A stretch of DNA of 64,000 bases, taken from contig JAFPVW010000137.1 in assembly GCA_017395215.1 (NCBI GenBank), forward strand, positions 1 through 64,000, read 5' to 3'. Below the pieces are notes generated by a model. That model had not been told where the DNA came from, made no database searches, and saw nothing but the letters and a program-made list of their open reading frames with translations. Below, one piece after another: positions 15,031-23,164 of the stretch. The DNA comes from Prevotella sp. Its GTDB lineage: Bacteria > Bacteroidota > Bacteroidia > Bacteroidales > Bacteroidaceae. Numbering within the stretch: position 1 is the stretch's first letter; each line of letters begins with the position of its first letter. Position numbers and translations under genes: made by a program.

Positions 15031-17238
15031 CTACTTCACATAAACCTTTCGTCCATCTACAATATTCAGTCCTTTACGCAAAGAGTTGATGCGCTGGCCC
15101 TGGAGGTTGTAGATGGCTCCCTCTCTTCGGGAGAGGGCTGGGGTGAGGCTTATCCCCGTCGTCTGCGTTTCAAACAGCCCCGTAAACGACTCATTGCTGT
15201 TCTCAACCGTCACGGTGTAACGGCCTTTGGCGTAGGCAGAGATGTCGATGTTGAGGCCGACGATGCTGCCTGCGTTGACGGTCTTCTCGTAGACGGCCTT
15301 GCCCGCCTCGTCGGTGATGCTTACCTGATAGGCTTCATCGAGCGCATTGAAATTGATACCCAACTGCTGGCTGTTGTACTCACCATAGAGCGACTTCGCT
15401 TCTGCCTCCCTCGCCGTCCTCGACTTCGGCTTTATCTTGATGGTATGCGTGAAGTCAATACGGTCTTTTCGGGCTCCAACAACCTCCTCAGGCGTAGCCC
15501 CGTCCTCGTATGCGTCGTTAAGGTAGATGACTTCATCGCCAACGGTGCAGGACATCAAGAAATCCTTATACAATTCTTCCCCAATGTAGACACAATATAT
15601 CGGGCCGGCGATATTTCCTACGCCTTCCATCCAAGTGGAAATATTGTAGTTTAATAGTTCTCCCTCGTAAGTCATCATGACATCTCTATAAATGCCCTTA
15701 AAGCCTTTTATTCCCCCTGTCTTCCTGGGACTTATAATATAAGGTGGATGATCTTCATATATCTGCAGGGTGTCGTTGGCATCGGCGGAGAAGTCGTACC
15801 ACAACCTAAACTGTTTGTCTCTTGCATAGTAGCGGTACACTTTCTTATCCTCTTCGTACCATGCGCCCACTTTCGTCAGGGAAGGTGCTGTATCTGAGAA
15901 ATCCGAACCAACATACCTCTGGCACATCATCTGCTTGCAGGTCTTTCCGCCGATGATGGTGTCGCCATCGAAGTAGTAATAGTCAACCACCTGAACAGGA
16001 TTACCCAAAACAGTCGGAATGGTTCCCACCTTCCATACCTTACCATCCTCGATGAACGGACGGTAGGCAATGCCTAAATCGAAATCATCATCAGAGGAAA
16101 GGTCTGGTACTGCCGATGCAAATTCTCCACTTTCAAATATTTCATTCGCACATTTCAATGGGCTTTTCTCACTTTCGGGAGTAACATGCAAAATATACCA
16201 CAATGGCATAAAACTATCATTCCCAACAATTTTGAGTCTATACTTCTCTGCATAGGAAGCGAGCAAGCCTGCATCCTCTTCCTTCTTGAGTTTTACATTT
16301 AGGTACGGAGTCTCAAAGACCTCCGTCTTGTCCTCCGTATAATAACTTGAAGTCAGAACCACAGACTTTGCGTCTTCCTCCCAAAAGTCTTGTGAGGTCA
16401 ACCTCTCAAAGTCCGACCGAGGAATAATAAAGCTGTCGAAGACCTGGTCTGTAATCGTATTTAGAACCGGGAGATTTGCACGAATTCTTTTGCATACGCC
16501 ATCATACTCTTTAGGAATGCTGACAACGACCTTGTTCTCATTCAGGGTTAAAGGAATCTTATTACCTTTGTAGTAATAGTAGGCCATCTGTGTCTCGATT
16601 GAGGGTATTGTGCCTAAAGTCTGGAAATCATGATTCGTAAAGAGAGTGTCCTCTCCTAATTTGCAAGAGGAGAAACAATAGGAATTACCAAGCAAAAGGC
16701 AATTTGCCGTGAGACCATACTCTCCACCTATTCCCTCAACCCACCAGTTAGGCCATCCTTTCATGTCATTTGATCGAACGTCCAAGGCACGGAAGGCCCG
16801 ACTGCCTACCACAATGGTATCCACAGAGACAACCGTTGCCCATGCATTAGGGTCTGAACCATTGTTGTCATCATATAGCTGGAAAGCATCACCCACATTC
16901 AATCCGAAGTCGTAAATCAGTTTTTCGCCCGAATAGTGGGGATAAGTTGCATAAACCTTACGCCCCTCTTCACGTATGGCACAGTCTACACGTCCAGTTG
17001 TCACATCGACAATTTTCTTATAGCTCTTATCGTCGACAACCGTGTCGCCGCTTACCATAAGGGATTCATAGAAATCTTTCCCTGTCATATCATTATAGTA
17101 GTGGTATGTCCACACTTTACCTTCTTCGACGAATGGGCGGTAGGCAATCTCATTTGCGTCCGATACATTCACGGCACTTGCCAACATTGGCGAAAGCATC
17201 AAAATGAATAAGGATAATAGTTTCTTCATTGTTTTCAT
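15031..17238 (-). CDS. Secreted DUF3244-type protein, paralog 3
   Basis: 735 residues from ATG 17238 (MKTMKKLLSLFILM; ATG 17268, 3 bases after the previous stop, is possible). After the signal peptide comes a YRPFVEEGKVW module (DTVVDDKSYKK), a region of about 170 residues not seen in the other paralogs (about 215-380), a second module YRPFIEDGKVWKV with DGDTIIGGKTCKQM and GAWYEEDKKVY, the DUF3244-like domain, and the tail GLNIVDGRKVYVK. It follows the TPR/HTH regulator closely, so it is probably co-transcribed with it and could be the regulator's main output or partner. No catalytic signature was recognised. Confidence 0.87.
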   Translation of the reverse strand: MKTMKKLLSLFILMLSPMLASAVNVSDANEIAYRPFVEEGKVWTYHYYNDMTGKDFYESLMVSGDTVVDDKSYKKIVDVTTGRVDCAIREEGRKVYATYPHYSGEKLIYDFGLNVGDAFQLYDDNNGSDPNAWATVVSVDTIVVGSRAFRALDVRSNDMKGWPNWWVEGIGGEYGLTANCLLLGNSYCFSSCKLGEDTLFTNHDFQTLGTIPSIETQMAYYYYKGNKIPLTLNENKVVVSIPKEYDGVCKRIRANLPVLNTITDQVFDSFIIPRSDFERLTSQDFWEEDAKSVVLTSSYYTEDKTEVFETPYLNVKLKKEEDAGLLASYAEKYRLKIVGNDSFMPLWYILHVTPESEKSPLKCANEIFESGEFASAVPDLSSDDDFDLGIAYRPFIEDGKVWKVGTIPTVLGNPVQVVDYYYFDGDTIIGGKTCKQMMCQRYVGSDFSDTAPSLTKVGAWYEEDKKVYRYYARDKQFRLWYDFSADANDTLQIYEDHPPYIISPRKTGGIKGFKGIYRDVMMTYEGELLNYNISTWMEGVGNIAGPIYCVYIGEELYKDFLMSCTVGDEVIYLNDAYEDGATPEEVVGARKDRIDFTHTIKIKPKSRTAREAEAKSLYGEYNSQQLGINFNALDEAYQVSITDEAGKAVYEKTVNAGSIVGLNIDISAYAKGRYTVTVENSNESFTGLFETQTTGISLTPALSRREGAIYNLQGQRINSLRKGLNIVDGRKVYVK
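15115..15150. repeat. GC palindrome inside paralog 3
   Basis: CCCTCTCTTCGGGAGAGGG plus GCTGGGGTGAGG; on the coding strand it reads LTPALSRREG, the well-known translation of a REP-type repeat found in many genomes. Confidence 0.75.
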
Positions 17239-17271
17239 TGTATTTGTTATTAATTCTATTCGTTCCATTTA

Positions 17272-18666
17272 TTAACTCTTGAGTACCTGTTCCAGCGTGA
17301 CATCAGGATTGGTTTCTCCGAACACATCCTTCTTCAGCTTGAGCTTGCGATGCTGAACGGCTGAGACGGTGATGCAGTAGATGTTGCCGATGGTGCGGTT
17401 GCTGAGGCCCAGTCGGGTGAGGATACACAGGCGGATGTCGTCTTCCGTCATATCGGGATATTGCTCGCGCAGATGGGCGAAGCGGTTGTTGTCGATGGCG
17501 TTCAGCGTGCGTTCTATCTCGCTCCATTCGTGCAGACTGAGCGTGATGAGCGAATCGCCGCTCTGGTTCAGTTTCTTGATTACCTCGGTCCGTTCGAGGA
17601 TGAAGCTCTGCAGAAACGCCACCACCTCGTTACTCTGGTGCAGCAGCGTCTTCTGGTGCTCGGCCTCCTGCTGTAGCTGGCGCTTCTCCTGTTCCTGAAT
17701 GTGCATTCGATTCCGAATCAACAATGCAATCGCCAATATGACTATGAGCGATGCAACGATTGTCATCAGGAGTGTGCGCCTGTACGTCTGCGAGCGGTAT
17801 TCCAGTTGCTGGTTCTCCATCTCCTGACGCAGCGTCTCCTGATAATACTCATCTTTCTGCTCGAGAGCCTTGTAATAGAAGTCCTCTACTTGTGCGAAAG
17901 CTTCGGCCACGCTATCCTCCACCTGTGTGGCCCCTATCCGTCGGAGTGCGATCTTGGCAAGGTTGCTCTGCACAATATAAGCCATGTGGACATCGTCGCC
18001 CGGCTCTATCTGCCGGTAGACGGTCTCTGCCGAATCGAGCATGTTGAGGCTGAGGTAACTGCGGGCCAAAACTTGTAGCGTGCCAGGCCGAAGCCCACCT
18101 CCGTCTCCCCCCTGTAGGGGGAGGGATTCTGCTTGGCGGGCGTAGTCGACGGCCTGACGATAGTCTTCCTTTGCCCAGCTGATGTTTGCAAGACTGGTCA
18201 GCGTCTGGCACACGAGGTCAGTCATCTGGCCCTTCCTTGCTATATCGTATGCGCGAAGGGTGAAATCGAGCGCTTCGTCGTAGGGCCCTTCTTTGGTGAA
18301 AGCCACTTGAGCGGCATAAGTGCCGGCGTAGTCGAGCAGCATGACATGATTGCGCTCGTCGTCAGGATGCTGCTCATAGACGGTCAGCGCTTGCTTCATC
18401 AGCCGCAAAGCCTCCTCGGGGTTGCTCTGCGACAAGGCTTCGGCCAGCCGCTGATGCGCGATATAATTGGTGTGCCAATCCTCCGTCGCTTCCGACAACT
18501 GGATGGCTTTCCGCAGCAGCGTCTCACCCTGACGGATGCTGTCGTCGGCCAAGGCAGCCTCAGCCTCCTCTATACAACGTGCTGCCGTCGGTGTATCCGT
18601 CTGTTGCTGACCGCAGGCAGTCAGCAGAACGCCAATTATGAAGATGTATAATGTTCTTGTTAGCAT
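17272..18666 (-). CDS. Membrane-anchored TPR regulator with C-terminal HTH
   Basis: 464 residues. It starts MLTRTLYIFIIGVLLTACGQ: a lipobox-like signal, so the TPR part faces the periplasm. Five to six TPR-like helix pairs cover about 25-270; one transmembrane helix (about 303-322, LMTIVASLIVILAIALLI); a basic coiled coil (about 325-365); and a C-terminal LuxR/HTH-like segment (LTRLGLSNRTIGNIYCITVS ... LKLKKDVFG) in the cytoplasm. This is the layout of Bacteroidota one-piece transmembrane regulators. It leads a four-gene unit with three secreted DUF3244 proteins 3-47 bases apart. The stretch SLPLQGGDGGGLRPG is encoded by an inserted palindrome at 18091-18127. The promoter core is at 18696-18703. 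Signal and target DNA are unknown. Confidence 0.85.
   Translation of the reverse strand: MLTRTLYIFIIGVLLTACGQQQTDTPTAARCIEEAEAALADDSIRQGETLLRKAIQLSEATEDWHTNYIAHQRLAEALSQSNPEEALRLMKQALTVYEQHPDDERNHVMLLDYAGTYAAQVAFTKEGPYDEALDFTLRAYDIARKGQMTDLVCQTLTSLANISWAKEDYRQAVDYARQAESLPLQGGDGGGLRPGTLQVLARSYLSLNMLDSAETVYRQIEPGDDVHMAYIVQSNLAKIALRRIGATQVEDSVAEAFAQVEDFYYKALEQKDEYYQETLRQEMENQQLEYRSQTYRRTLLMTIVASLIVILAIALLIRNRMHIQEQEKRQLQQEAEHQKTLLHQSNEVVAFLQSFILERTEVIKKLNQSGDSLITLSLHEWSEIERTLNAIDNNRFAHLREQYPDMTEDDIRLCILTRLGLSNRTIGNIYCITVSAVQHRKLKLKKDVFGETNPDVTLEQVLKS
18091..18127. repeat. In-frame GC palindrome in the TPR regulator
   Basis: CTCCCCCCTGTAGGGGGAGG core with a CCACCTCCG flank; related to the copies at 22613 and 48985. 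It adds about 12 residues between TPR helices. Confidence 0.7.
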
Positions 18667-18695
18667 ATCGTTGTTTTATCGTTATTTTCTGGCTG

Positions 18696-18703
18696 CAAAG
18701 TTA
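18696..18703 (-). promoter_or_regulatory. -7 box TAACTTTG for the regulator unit
   Basis: Perfect core, 30 bases before ATG 18666. Confidence 0.7.
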
Positions 18704-18849
18704 CGACATTTTTCCGAATGGTGTATCAGTTTCCTATGGAAAAGATGCGGAAAGGCCAGAACAAGAAACGCCTAAAAATCAACGAGTTAACAAAAACAAG
18801 GCGCTACAGCCTATGGAAAAGTGCGTGTAAAGACTCTGTTTTATGAATA

Positions 18850-19152
18850 ATCCGTCACATCCGTCACCTGGTGGTAGCCATACTGATAATCAGTTGATTA
18901 CGCGGTGACGGATAACGGTGACGGGTGACGGATGGCACTACGCGCCGCTCTCCCCTCCCATCGTAGGGGAGAGGAGAGGCTGCGCATTGTTTTTGCAGTA
19001 GACTCAAGAGATTATTCACGGCCCGTGAATCTTTGTTCAGAGGCGGTGAACAATCAGAGAGGCACATCCGTCACCCGTCACCGCCATCCGTCACCACCGT
19101 AAGCGACAGGATATCAGCGTGTTATCTGCGCGGTGATGGATGTGACGGATTA
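18850..19152. repeat. CCGTCACC repeat cluster with inverted copies
   Basis: Direct and inverted copies of TCCGTCACC fall in four groups: 18850-18869, 18901-18933 (inverted), 19066-19100, and 19130-19150 (inverted). Between them are a palindromic CTCTCCCCT...AGGGGAGAG element (18946-18979) and ATTCACGGCCCGTGAAT (19013-19029). The last group runs into the S9 peptidase gene and supplies its last codons. Apart from the regulator promoter, nothing else is seen in 18667-19121. Confidence 0.75.
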
Positions 19153-21287
19153 AATTCACTCCATTTCGGGGGTTCCTTGCCCATGAGGTGGCGCACGAAG
19201 AAGTCGTAGCGCTTATGCTCGCCGTAGGTCTCGCCCATGGTGTGGCGGGCACCGGGCAGCACGACCAGGTCGAAGTCCTTGCCAGCCCGCTCGAGGGCGG
19301 CCACCACCTGCATGGTCGAGGCGGGGTCGACGTTATCGTCCTCCTCGCCGACGACGAGCATCAGCGGGCGCTCCAGGCGCCAGGCATTCTCGACGTTCGA
19401 GCAGGCCACGTACGAAGAGTCGACGGGGTACGACATCCACTGCTCGTTCCACCAGATCTTGTCCATGCGGTTGTCGTGACAGCCGCAGGCGGCATAGGCG
19501 GCCTTGTAGAAGTCGCCATGCCAGAGCACGGCGGCCATCGCGTTCTGCCCGCCGGCCGAACTGCCGTAGATGCCCACGCGGTCGATGTCGATGTAGGGAT
19601 ATTTCGCGGCAGCTGCCTTGATCCACGCAATACGGTCAGGCAGTCCGGCGTCCTTCAGGTTCTTGTAGCACACCTCCTCGAACGCGCGGGTGCGGAACGA
19701 GGTGGTCATGGCGTCTAACTGTACGACGATGAAGCCCAGCTCGGCCAGGTCGTCCATGGTCCATATCCACGGTGTGAACGACTTCGGCACGTACTGGTCG
19801 CCGGGGCCTGAGTAGATGTACTCAATGACGGGGTACTTCTTCGTCGGGTCGAAGTTTCTGGGTCGGCGGATGAGTCCCCACATCGGGGTCACGCCGTCGC
19901 GGCCCGGCGCCACGAACACCTCGGGCGGCGTCCAGCCCTCGGCCTTCAGGCGGCTGATGTCGGCGGTCTCGAGCGTGCGCAGTATGCGGCCGTCCTTGCC
20001 TGAGCGGAGCACGGTGACGGGCGGTGTGGTGACGGTTGAATAGGTATCGATGAGATACTGCATGTCCTCGGTGTAGGTCACGCTGTGGTTGCCCTCCTCG
20101 GGGGTGAGGCTGGTCAGGTGCTTGCCGTCGACACCTATTTTATAATAATGCACGAGGTAAGGGTCCTCCTGCTTGTTCATGCCGCAGGCCGAGAAGTAGA
20201 CGATGCCCGCCTTCTCGTCGACGTGCTGGATGTCGCGGACGTAGAACTCGCCCTTGGTAATCTGTCTGACGAGCTTAGCCTTCTGGCGGTCGTAGAGGTA
20301 GATGTGGTTGCGGCCGTCGCGCTCGCTGGTCCAGAGGATGTGGCGCCCGTCGTCGAAGTCGTGGCGGTAGAGGCGGTTGTAGTTGACGTACTTCGGGTTG
20401 GTCTCCTCAATGAGGGTGCGCACACGGCCCGTCGCCACGTCCATCTCGAGCACGCGGTAGACCTTATGGCCGCGCTCGTTGTAGGTGAAGGTCAGCGTCT
20501 GGACCGACTTGTCCCAGCTGGGCGCCGACACCTGATACTGACGGCTGAACAGGTCGGTGGAAGGCTCCACCACCCTACCCGACTCCACCTCGACGACGAC
20601 GGGCACACGGTAGTTCAGCGAGTCGCCGGGCTTGGCGTACTCCTGCTTGTGGAGAATGGGGGAAGCCCCCTTTACGGCCCCCGAGGGGGCTTCTATAGTC
20701 TGGCGGGGTGTTATTGGGAAGGACTCTACGTAGTAGACGTAGTGCTTCGGGGCGGGCTTGATGCGCACGGTGGCGTAGTAGCGGCCGTCGGGCGAGAATG
20801 TGCCCCACGCTGAATAATAATAGGTGGAATCGCCGTTGGTGGTCAGGGGCTTCTCGACGCCGGCGCGGCGCGTCCAGAGGTTGTCGGCGCGGTGGAAGAT
20901 GGTGAGCGTCGAGTCGGTGGGCGACCGCCGGAAGCCGTCCTTCTCGTCGGGCACCTCCATCCAGTGGCGCTGCGGACCGCGCCACTGCGGGCGCCGGCGT
21001 GGCGGCTGGGGGTTCTCCTTGAGCAGCGTCACGGTGTTCTGCTCGGCGTCCACCTCCTTGTAGACGGTCTCCTTGCCGTCGTAAACGGAGTACCAGAACT
21101 TATGGGGCTCGCCCCACTTGCGGTGGACGCTGACGTCGCCGCCGGTCATCTTGCCTGAATACTTGCCACGTGTGGCGAATGCCTGCTTGTAGTCATCAGC
21201 CGTTCCCTGCGCCGTGGCCGTCGTAGCCATCAGCAGCACGAAGGCTGTCGTCATAGTTCTCGCTATAGTCATCGTTTTCGTTATCAT
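19122..21287 (-). CDS. S9 family (DPP IV-like) serine peptidase
   Basis: 721 residues, exported (signal peptide ends ATATAQ). The N-terminal part (about 60-480) is a DPP IV-type beta-propeller; the C-terminal 230 residues are a prolyl-oligopeptidase alpha/beta-hydrolase with the nucleophile in YGSSAGG (Ser577), an acid in EEDDNVDP (Asp650/651) and GARHTMG (His682). It cleaves dipeptides or short peptides in the periplasm. The -7 box at 21293-21300 leaves only five bases before ATG 21287, so the message is leaderless unless ATG 21272 is used. An in-frame palindrome (20658-20693, APSGAVKGASP) lies in the propeller. The C-terminus NPSHPSPRR is encoded by the CCGTCACC repeat, so the native stop was lost. 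Confidence 0.94.
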   Translation of the reverse strand: MITKTMTIARTMTTAFVLLMATTATAQGTADDYKQAFATRGKYSGKMTGGDVSVHRKWGEPHKFWYSVYDGKETVYKEVDAEQNTVTLLKENPQPPRRRPQWRGPQRHWMEVPDEKDGFRRSPTDSTLTIFHRADNLWTRRAGVEKPLTTNGDSTYYYSAWGTFSPDGRYYATVRIKPAPKHYVYYVESFPITPRQTIEAPSGAVKGASPILHKQEYAKPGDSLNYRVPVVVEVESGRVVEPSTDLFSRQYQVSAPSWDKSVQTLTFTYNERGHKVYRVLEMDVATGRVRTLIEETNPKYVNYNRLYRHDFDDGRHILWTSERDGRNHIYLYDRQKAKLVRQITKGEFYVRDIQHVDEKAGIVYFSACGMNKQEDPYLVHYYKIGVDGKHLTSLTPEEGNHSVTYTEDMQYLIDTYSTVTTPPVTVLRSGKDGRILRTLETADISRLKAEGWTPPEVFVAPGRDGVTPMWGLIRRPRNFDPTKKYPVIEYIYSGPGDQYVPKSFTPWIWTMDDLAELGFIVVQLDAMTTSFRTRAFEEVCYKNLKDAGLPDRIAWIKAAAAKYPYIDIDRVGIYGSSAGGQNAMAAVLWHGDFYKAAYAACGCHDNRMDKIWWNEQWMSYPVDSSYVACSNVENAWRLERPLMLVVGEEDDNVDPASTMQVVAALERAGKDFDLVVLPGARHTMGETYGEHKRYDFFVRHLMGKEPPKWSEFNPSHPSPRR
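20658..20693. repeat. In-frame GC palindrome in S9 peptidase
   Basis: GGGGGAAGCCCCCTTTACGG plus CCCCCGAGGGGGCTTC: nested palindromes encoding about 11 residues in the propeller part. Confidence 0.65.
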
Positions 21288-21292
21288 GCCTG

Positions 21293-21300
21293 CAAAATTA
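21293..21300 (-). promoter_or_regulatory. -7 box TAATTTTG for S9 peptidase
   Basis: Core ends five bases before ATG 21287. Confidence 0.65.
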
Positions 21301-21365
21301 CGAAAAGTTTCGCAGATTACGGCCGCATTTCTGCTTTTTTATTTGGAAATGTCGATAAGTCTTCG

Positions 21366-21373
21366 TAATTTTG
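21366..21373 (+). promoter_or_regulatory. -7 box TAATTTTG for the esterase fusion gene
   Basis: Core 43 bases before ATG 21417; a TTTGG lies about 20 bases upstream as -33 element. Confidence 0.65.
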
Positions 21374-21416
21374 CAGGGAAAAAGAATTGATTATCAACAA
21401 ACAAAGACATTAGACT

Positions 21417-22892
21417 ATGGAATCTCAATGCAAGAAAAGCCTGTTCAGGCAATTGACGGCGCTCGCCCTGCTGCTCCTCGCAACGGGTGCGCAAGCCCAG
21501 AGACAGTTCACGCTCAACCTGACCGACGACGGTAAGGCCCAGATGGTATGCTTCCTGCCCGAGAAGCCCTCAGGCAAAGCGATTGTCGGCGTACCCGGAG
21601 GCGGCTACTCCATGCTGTCGAACACTCACGAGGGCACGCTGGCCTCCGGCTGGCTCAACGAGCGCGGCATTGCCTACTTCGTCGTGAACTACCGGCTGCC
21701 CGAGGGCGACCGCAGCAAGCCCATCGGCGACGTGGAGCAGGGCTTCCGCATTGTCCGCGACTCGGCTCAGGCGTGGGGCATCAACCCCAACGACGTGGGC
21801 ATCATGGGATTCTCGGCCGGCGGCCACCTGGCATCGGTCATCTCGACACACTCGGCCTACGAGATGCGCCCTAACTTCACCATCCTCTTCTACCCCGTCA
21901 TCTCGATGGACGAGCGCGTGAGCCACGTGTGGTCGTGCCGCAACTTCCTCGGCGAAGGGCAGAAAGACCCGAAGCTGGTGCGCGACTTCTCGACCAACAA
22001 CGCCGTGCGCCGCCACCTGACGCCGCCCGCCTGCATCATCATGTCGAGCGACGACAACCTGGTGCCGCCCGTCACCAACGGACTGACCTACTATACGGCT
22101 ATGCGTAATGCCGGCAACGAGTGCGCCATGTTCATCTACCCCACCGGCGGCCACGGCTACGGCTTCGGCAACTGGTTCCCCTATCGCAACGAGATGCTGG
22201 CCAACCTCGGCAAGTGGCTCGACGCCCGGCAGTCGCCCAGGCAGGATGCCGTCCGCGTGGCCTGCATCGGCAACAGCATCACCGACGGTCACGGCATCGA
22301 CCTGGCCCCTGCTAACGGTTACCCCGCCCAGCTGCAGAAGCTCCTGGGCGACGGCTACTGGGTGAAGAACTTCGGCGTCAGCGCGCGTACCATGCTCAAC
22401 AAGGGCGACTATCCCTACATGAACGAGATGGCGTGGCGCGACGCACTGGCCTTTAAGCCTGACGTGGTCATTATCAAGCTGGGCACCAACGACTCGAAAC
22501 CCGAGAACTGGCAGTACGGCGCAGAGTTCCGCCAGGACCTGGAGCAGATGATCACCACGCTGCGCCCCGACCTGGCACAGACAGGGAAGAAAAAAGGCAA
22601 GAAGTCAAAGAAAGCCTCCCCTACGGGGGGAGGTTTGGAGGGGGCTCCCAAAATCTACCTCTGCACGCCCATCCCCGCCTTCAAGCCGACGTGGAACATC
22701 AACGACTCGGTCATCGCCAACGCCATCATCCCCATCCAGCAGGAGGTGGCCAAGAAGTACGGCCTGCAGATGATCGACCTGCACACGCTCTATGCCGGCG
22801 ACGGCAACAAGATGCTCTCCGACGGCATCCATCCCGATGCCCGCGGAGCGCGCCGCATGGCCGAAATCATTGCCGGGGAGCTGAAGAAGTAG
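21417..22892 (+). CDS. Secreted alpha/beta-hydrolase fused to SGNH esterase
   Basis: 491 residues with signal peptide (ends GAQAQ). N-terminal half: a BD-FAE/acetyl-xylan-esterase-like hydrolase with oxyanion region GVPGGGYS, nucleophile GFSAGG (Ser133), acid in SSDDNLVP and His in GGHGYGFG. C-terminal half: an SGNH/GDSL hydrolase with IGNSITDG (Ser287), GTNDS and DGIHPDARG. Two different esterase folds in one polypeptide fit removal of acetyl or feruloyl groups from plant polysaccharides, but the substrate is inferred. An in-frame palindrome (22613-22648) lies in the SGNH part after a lysine-rich stretch and encodes ASPTGGGLEGAP. The 3' end overlaps the convergent PqqD gene by 26 bases. Confidence 0.92.
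   Translation: MESQCKKSLFRQLTALALLLLATGAQAQRQFTLNLTDDGKAQMVCFLPEKPSGKAIVGVPGGGYSMLSNTHEGTLASGWLNERGIAYFVVNYRLPEGDRSKPIGDVEQGFRIVRDSAQAWGINPNDVGIMGFSAGGHLASVISTHSAYEMRPNFTILFYPVISMDERVSHVWSCRNFLGEGQKDPKLVRDFSTNNAVRRHLTPPACIIMSSDDNLVPPVTNGLTYYTAMRNAGNECAMFIYPTGGHGYGFGNWFPYRNEMLANLGKWLDARQSPRQDAVRVACIGNSITDGHGIDLAPANGYPAQLQKLLGDGYWVKNFGVSARTMLNKGDYPYMNEMAWRDALAFKPDVVIIKLGTNDSKPENWQYGAEFRQDLEQMITTLRPDLAQTGKKKGKKSKKASPTGGGLEGAPKIYLCTPIPAFKPTWNINDSVIANAIIPIQQEVAKKYGLQMIDLHTLYAGDGNKMLSDGIHPDARGARRMAEIIAGELKK
22613..22648. repeat. In-frame GC palindrome in esterase fusion
   Basis: CCTCCCCTACGGGGGGAGG followed by TTTGGAGGGGGCTCC; same family as 18091 and 48985. Confidence 0.75.
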
Positions 22893-23160
22893 CATCGACC
22901 ACCCCCACCTGCTGCCACTGCGCCGTGAGATCTGCGACGTCGGAAAGGGCGGCGGCGGGGGTGATGTCGTATTCCTCGCACAGTGCCTCGGCGAGGCTCT
23001 CCACGGTGAAGTCGCCCTGCCGCTCAGCCTCGCGCCACAGCCAGGCCGCAGCCTCGCTGAGCTGCAGCATGAGGCCGAAGTTGGCCGCTGCCGTGCCCTG
23101 CGCCATCACGGTGTCCTGTCCGCACAACCGGCGCAGTGTGAATCCTTTTTTTATTCTCAT
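22867..23160 (-). CDS. PqqD-family peptide-binding protein
   Basis: 97 residues with the PqqD layout: basic N-terminus, DTVMAQGTAAANFGLMLQLS, AAAWLWREAERQGDFTVESL, and LCEEYDITPAAALSDVADL near the end. PqqD domains (RiPP recognition elements) bind leader peptides and present them to modifying enzymes. The gene starts 4 bases after the nucleotidyltransferase gene, so the two are co-expressed. No radical-SAM or other peptide-modifying enzyme lies beside it in this window. It overlaps the convergent esterase gene by 26 bases. Confidence 0.88.
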   Translation of the reverse strand: MRIKKGFTLRRLCGQDTVMAQGTAAANFGLMLQLSEAAAWLWREAERQGDFTVESLAEALCEEYDITPAAALSDVADLTAQWQQVGVVDATSSAPRQ

Positions 23161-23164
23161 TGGT

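Noticed and set aside
11710..15654. Three similar plus-strand frames (starting near 11710, 13731 and 14950) that look like a protein family
   Set aside because: They are antisense to the near-identical C-terminal regions of the DUF3244 paralogs, so their similarity only reflects the duplicated sense DNA.
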